A stretch of 64,000 bases of DNA from positions 434,001-498,000 of the forward strand of contig NZ_QFYR01000002.1 in the NCBI RefSeq assembly GCF_003254705.1, given 5' to 3'. Under the pieces are notes generated by a model. It was not told where the DNA came from and ran no database searches. It saw only the letters and a list, made by a program, of their open reading frames with translations. This stretch comes from Phenylobacterium deserti. GTDB lineage: Bacteria > Pseudomonadota > Alphaproteobacteria > Caulobacterales > Caulobacteraceae. Positions 59,278 through 64,000 of this stretch are shown piece after piece. Within the stretch, counting starts at the first letter, position 1; the number at the start of each line of letters is the position of its first letter. The position numbers and the translations under genes were made by a program.

Positions 59278-61512
59278 ATGTCTGCCCAAACCCTTCTTCC
59301 GATTATCGTTTTCGGCCCGCTGATCGGCGCGATCGTGGCCGGCCTGTTCGGCCGCCGCATCGGCGCGATCCCGGCTCAGGCGGTGACCACCGGCCTGCTG
59401 ATGCTGTCGGCCTTGCTGTCGTGGGTGGTGTTCGCCCAGTGGACGTGGGGCGGCCTGGAGCCGTTCACGATCACCGTGCTGCCGTTCATCCACGTGGGCG
59501 ACTTCATCTCCAACTGGTCGCTTAGGCTCGACGCCCTGTCCGCGACCATGCTGATCGTCGTGAACACGGTGGCGGCGCTCGTGCACCTCTATTCGTGGGG
59601 GTACATGGCCGAGGATCCGCATCGTCCGCGGTTCTTCGCCTACCTCTCGCTGTTCACCTTCGCCATGCTGATGCTGGTGACGGCCGCCGACTTCATGCAG
59701 CTGTTCTTCGGCTGGGAAGGCGTGGGCCTGGCGAGCTATCTGCTGATCGGCTTCTGGTTCAAGAAGCCGACGGCCAACGCCGCTTCCATCAAGGCGTTTG
59801 TGGTCAACCGGGTCGGCGACTTCGGTTTCGCGCTGGGCATCATGACGGTGTTCTGGGCCTTCGGGACCATCCAGTTCGCCGAGATCTTCCCGATGATCGC
59901 GGCCAACGCCGGCCGCACCTGGCAGTTCGCCGGCCAAAGCTGGCCGCTGATGGACATCGCCTGCGCGCTGCTGTTCGTCGGCGCCATGGGCAAGTCCGCC
60001 CAGTTCTTCCTGCACACCTGGCTGCCGGACGCCATGGAAGGCCCGACGCCCGTGTCGGCGCTGATCCATGCCGCCACCATGGTGACCGCGGGCGTCTATA
60101 TGGTCTGCCTGCTGTCCCCGATGTTCGAGTACGCCCCGGTGGCCAAGAACATCGTGACGATCATCGGCGCGGTGACCGCTCTGTTCGCCGCCACCGTCGG
60201 CCTGACGCAGAACGACATCAAGCGGGTGATCGCCTATTCGACCTGCTCGCAGCTCGGCTACATGTTCTTCGCCGCGGGCGTCGGCGCCTATCAGGCGGCG
60301 ATGTTCCACCTGTTCACGCACGCCTTCTTCAAGGCGCTGCTGTTCCTGGGCGCCGGCTCGGTGATCCACGGCATGGCCCACGAACAGGACATGCGCCGCT
60401 ACGGCGCCCTGTCGAAGTATCTGCCGATCACCTATGCGGTCATGACCATCGGCACGATCGCCATTACCGGCCTGGGCATCCCGGGCGTGGAACTTGGCTT
60501 CGCCGGCTTCTACTCCAAGGACGCCATCATCCACGCCGCTTACGAGGCGGGTGGGGCTGGGCATCCGGTGGGCTACTTCGCCTTCATCATCGGCGTGTTC
60601 GTGGCCGGCCTGACCGCCTTCTACTCCTGGCGCCTGGCGTTCTTCACCTTCAAGGGCCACGCCCGTTGGACCAGCGAAGACCTGGAACACCACTGGCACA
60701 ACCGCGACCACCACGCGCATGACGACGCCCATGGCGCGCACAGCGACCATGCGACCGCCGCGCAGATTGAGACGCACGACGAGCCGCTCGCCGGCGACGA
60801 TCATGCTCATGGTCACGCCCATGGTCATGGCGGCCACGACGCCAAGCCGCACGAGAGCCCGTGGACCATGCGGATCCCGCTGATCGTGCTGTCGATCGGC
60901 GCCATCGCCGCCGGTTTCGCCTTCCATCACCAGTTCATCGGTGACGAGAAGGGCGAGTTCTGGCGGGGTGCGATCTACAACGCTCCGGCCCAACACGGTC
61001 CTGCGGCTGAAGGCCCGGCGCATGCCGCCGCGCCCGTCGGCCATGGCGAGGCGAGCGAGGCCGCTGCGCAAGCCGCGGGTCCCGTCCCGGCTCACGCCGA
61101 GGCGCCGGAAGCGCATCACGCGCCGCTGTGGGTGGTTCTGGCCCCGCTGGTTGCGTCGATCCTCGGCCTGCTGGTCGCGATCTACGTCTACATCATCAGG
61201 GAAGGGCTGGGCGCGCGCCTCGCTGCGCGTGGCGGACCGCTCTACACCTTCTTCTACAACAAGTGGTTCTTCGACGAGCTCTACCAGGCGACGTTCGTCC
61301 GAGGGGCGAAGTTCCTCGGCGACCTGTTCTGGAAGGGCGGAGACCAAAAGATCATCGACGGCCTGGGCCCCGACGGCGTGTCCGCGGTGTCCTACGCGGT
61401 GGGCAAGGGCGCTGGCCGGCTTCAGACCGGCTACCTCTACCACTATGCCTTCGTGATGCTGCTCGGGGTGGCTGGCCTGCTGACCTACGCCCTCTGGGCG
61501 TGGAACTCCTAA
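59278..61512 (+). CDS. nuoL: NADH-quinone oxidoreductase subunit L, with His-rich insert
   Basis: 744 residues, longer than typical NuoL (about 610-690). Antiporter-like subunit with [74 protein letters not shown] and the long lateral helix near the C-terminus. Between helices, residues about 471-525 are a His/Asp-rich cytoplasm- or periplasm-facing loop with around 17 His, then an Ala/His/Pro stretch (571-615). Distal proton-pumping module. Co-transcribed with nuoM. Confidence 0.96.
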   Translation: MSAQTLLPIIVFGPLIGAIVAGLFGRRIGAIPAQAVTTGLLMLSALLSWVVFAQWTWGGLEPFTITVLPFIHVGDFISNWSLRLDALSATMLIVVNTVAALVHLYSWGYMAEDPHRPRFFAYLSLFTFAMLMLVTAADFMQLFFGWEGVGLASYLLIGFWFKKPTANAASIKAFVVNRVGDFGFALGIMTVFWAFGTIQFAEIFPMIAANAGRTWQFAGQSWPLMDIACALLFVGAMGKSAQFFLHTWLPDAMEGPTPVSALIHAATMVTAGVYMVCLLSPMFEYAPVAKNIVTIIGAVTALFAATVGLTQNDIKRVIAYSTCSQLGYMFFAAGVGAYQAAMFHLFTHAFFKALLFLGAGSVIHGMAHEQDMRRYGALSKYLPITYAVMTIGTIAITGLGIPGVELGFAGFYSKDAIIHAAYEAGGAGHPVGYFAFIIGVFVAGLTAFYSWRLAFFTFKGHARWTSEDLEHHWHNRDHHAHDDAHGAHSDHATAAQIETHDEPLAGDDHAHGHAHGHGGHDAKPHESPWTMRIPLIVLSIGAIAAGFAFHHQFIGDEKGEFWRGAIYNAPAQHGPAAEGPAHAAAPVGHGEASEAAAQAAGPVPAHAEAPEAHHAPLWVVLAPLVASILGLLVAIYVYIIREGLGARLAARGGPLYTFFYNKWFFDELYQATFVRGAKFLGDLFWKGGDQKIIDGLGPDGVSAVSYAVGKGAGRLQTGYLYHYAFVMLLGVAGLLTYALWAWNS

Positions 61513-61531
61513 GGTCGAGGGGCGAGAGACA

Positions 61532-63019
<1,488 letters not shown>

Positions 63020-63032
63020 GGGGCGTCAAACC

Positions 63033-64000
63033 ATGAACTTCTCCGGCGACCTGAACCTCGCCTTCCCTGAGCTCATCCTGGCGGGCGCCGCCCTGGTGCT
63101 GCTCGTGTGGGGGGCCTTCTCGCCCAAGTCGACCGCGGCGCTCGGCGCTGCGGCCGTCGTGGCCTTGCTGGGCGCCGCCGTCGCGGCGGCGACCGGGCCC
63201 CTCGGCCGCGCCTTTGGCGGCGGGCTGATCGCCGACCAGGCGGCGGTGTTCGCCAAGGTTGCGATCTTCGTGGCCTGTGCGGTCGCCATTCCCCTCGGCC
63301 AGCGCTGGTTCGAGCGGCGCGGCGTCAACAACTTCGAATATCCGATCCTGATCGTACTGGCCGCGCTCGGCATGAGCGTGATGGCATCGGCCGGCGACCT
63401 GATCTCGCTCTACATCGGCGTCGAGCTCCACTCGCTGGCCCTCTACGTCATGGCCGCCATGTACCGCGACGACGCCAAGGCATCGGAAGCCGGCCTGAAG
63501 TACTTCGTGCTGGGCTCGCTCTCCTCGGGGCTGCTGCTCTATGGCGCGAGCCTGATCTACGGCTTTGCCGGCTCGACGGTGTTCAGCGACATCGCCGTCG
63601 CCGTGCAGGGTCAGGCCAACACGGGCGTGCTGTTCGGACTGGTGTTCCTGATCTGCGGTCTGGCCTTCAAGGTCTCCGCCGCGCCGTTCCACATGTGGAC
63701 GCCGGATGTCTATGAGGGCGCGCCGACGCCGGTCGTCGCCTTCTTCGCCGCCGCCCCGAAGCTCGCCGCCATGGTGGTTTTCGCCCGCGCGCTGGCCGAA
63801 GGGTTCGGCGGCGCGGTGGGTCAGTGGCAGCAGGTGCTGATCGCCATCGCCCTGATCTCGGTAGCTGTCGGCGCCTTCGCCGGCTTGGCGCAGAAGAACC
63901 TGAAGCGGCTGTGGGCCTACTCGTCGATCGCCAACATCGGCTACGCGGTGCTCGGCCTCGCCGCGGGCGATCAGCAGGGCGTCCAGGCCATGCTGGTGTT
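63033..64000 (+). CDS. nuoN: NADH-quinone oxidoreductase subunit N, 5' part
   Basis: Open from ATG 63033 to the window end (322 codons), so the 3' part is missing. Antiporter-like subunit: MNFSGDLNLAFPELILAGAAL, then MASAGDLISLYIGVELHSLALYVMAA, FVLGSLSSGLLLYGASLIYG, FKVSAAPFHMWTPDVYEGAPTPVVAFF and LKRLWAYSSIANIGYAVLGL, with the conserved Lys/Glu of the channel. 13 bp after nuoM. Confidence 0.95.
   Translation, partial: MNFSGDLNLAFPELILAGAALVLLVWGAFSPKSTAALGAAAVVALLGAAVAAATGPLGRAFGGGLIADQAAVFAKVAIFVACAVAIPLGQRWFERRGVNNFEYPILIVLAALGMSVMASAGDLISLYIGVELHSLALYVMAAMYRDDAKASEAGLKYFVLGSLSSGLLLYGASLIYGFAGSTVFSDIAVAVQGQANTGVLFGLVFLICGLAFKVSAAPFHMWTPDVYEGAPTPVVAFFAAAPKLAAMVVFARALAEGFGGAVGQWQQVLIAIALISVAVGAFAGLAQKNLKRLWAYSSIANIGYAVLGLAAGDQQGVQAMLV

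Overview
The window is a high-GC (roughly 65-70 percent by eye) alphaproteobacterial chromosome segment, most like Caulobacterales (Caulobacter, Phenylobacterium or Brevundimonas). The clues are a lon - hup - tRNA-Val - nuo gene order, a GlcNAc locus built around a TonB-dependent receptor, many TonB-type receptors, TTG/GTG starts, and promoters resembling the Caulobacter housekeeping type. There are no insertion sequences, phage genes or CRISPR arrays; this is a dense core chromosome with three tRNA genes and about 60 protein genes.

Layout. 1-6.7 kb: start of an exported protein, an MFS exporter, two membrane-linked glycosyltransferases (GT39-like and GT2-GtrA), tRNA-Lys, an Hpt phosphotransfer protein, a chorismate mutase and a GcvA-like LysR regulator. 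6.8-11.8 kb: an assimilatory sulfur operon (cobA/SUMT, DUF2849, cysI, DUF934, cysH, fpr) that makes siroheme, reduces APS to sulfite and sulfite to sulfide, and supplies electrons through ferredoxin-NADP reductase. 11.8-16.4 kb: ArsR/SRPBCC pair, exported 3D-domain protein, GST, S1/P1 nuclease plus NUDIX hydrolase, folD. 16.4-20 kb: four-gene MCE/Mla-type lipid transporter. 20-25 kb: a GIY-YIG-like small protein, a YdcF protein, a TonB receptor, a haemolysin-III protein and a VOC protein.

25.1-37.4 kb is a complete chitin-oligosaccharide/N-acetylglucosamine locus: nagR-nagB-II-nagA in one direction and TonB receptor - GH20 hexosaminidase - IIA-HPr-EI fusion - IIBC(B) permease in the other. 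Together they cover outer-membrane uptake, cleavage to GlcNAc, PTS phosphorylation, deacetylation and deamination to fructose-6-P. The divergent control region carries three copies of an 11-bp-period TTGG direct repeat, proposed here as the NagR operator.

37.4-49 kb: SDR, Xaa-Pro peptidase, two small hypothetical proteins, lon behind a heat-shock-like promoter, HU, then a yybP-ykoY manganese riboswitch driving a GDT1/UPF0016 Mn exporter, tRNA-Val, aldo/keto reductase, FMN reductase, an MliC-type lysozyme-inhibitor lipoprotein, tRNA-Asp and a VWA-domain protein. 49.2-64 kb: the nuo (respiratory complex I) operon nuoA to nuoN, with nuoN running off the end. It contains three extra inserts: a 24-codon micro-ORF between nuoC and nuoD, an NTF2-like gene between nuoD and nuoE, and a small lipoprotein gene between nuoH and nuoI.

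The best leads for follow-up are the nag direct-repeat operators, the inserts in the nuo operon, the tandem IIB domains of the GlcNAc permease, the riboswitch (which also corrects a gene start), and the inverted repeat that captures the 3' end of tRNA-Asp. I did not find a wholly new multi-gene system. All family assignments rest on motif recognition by eye; no database search was run.
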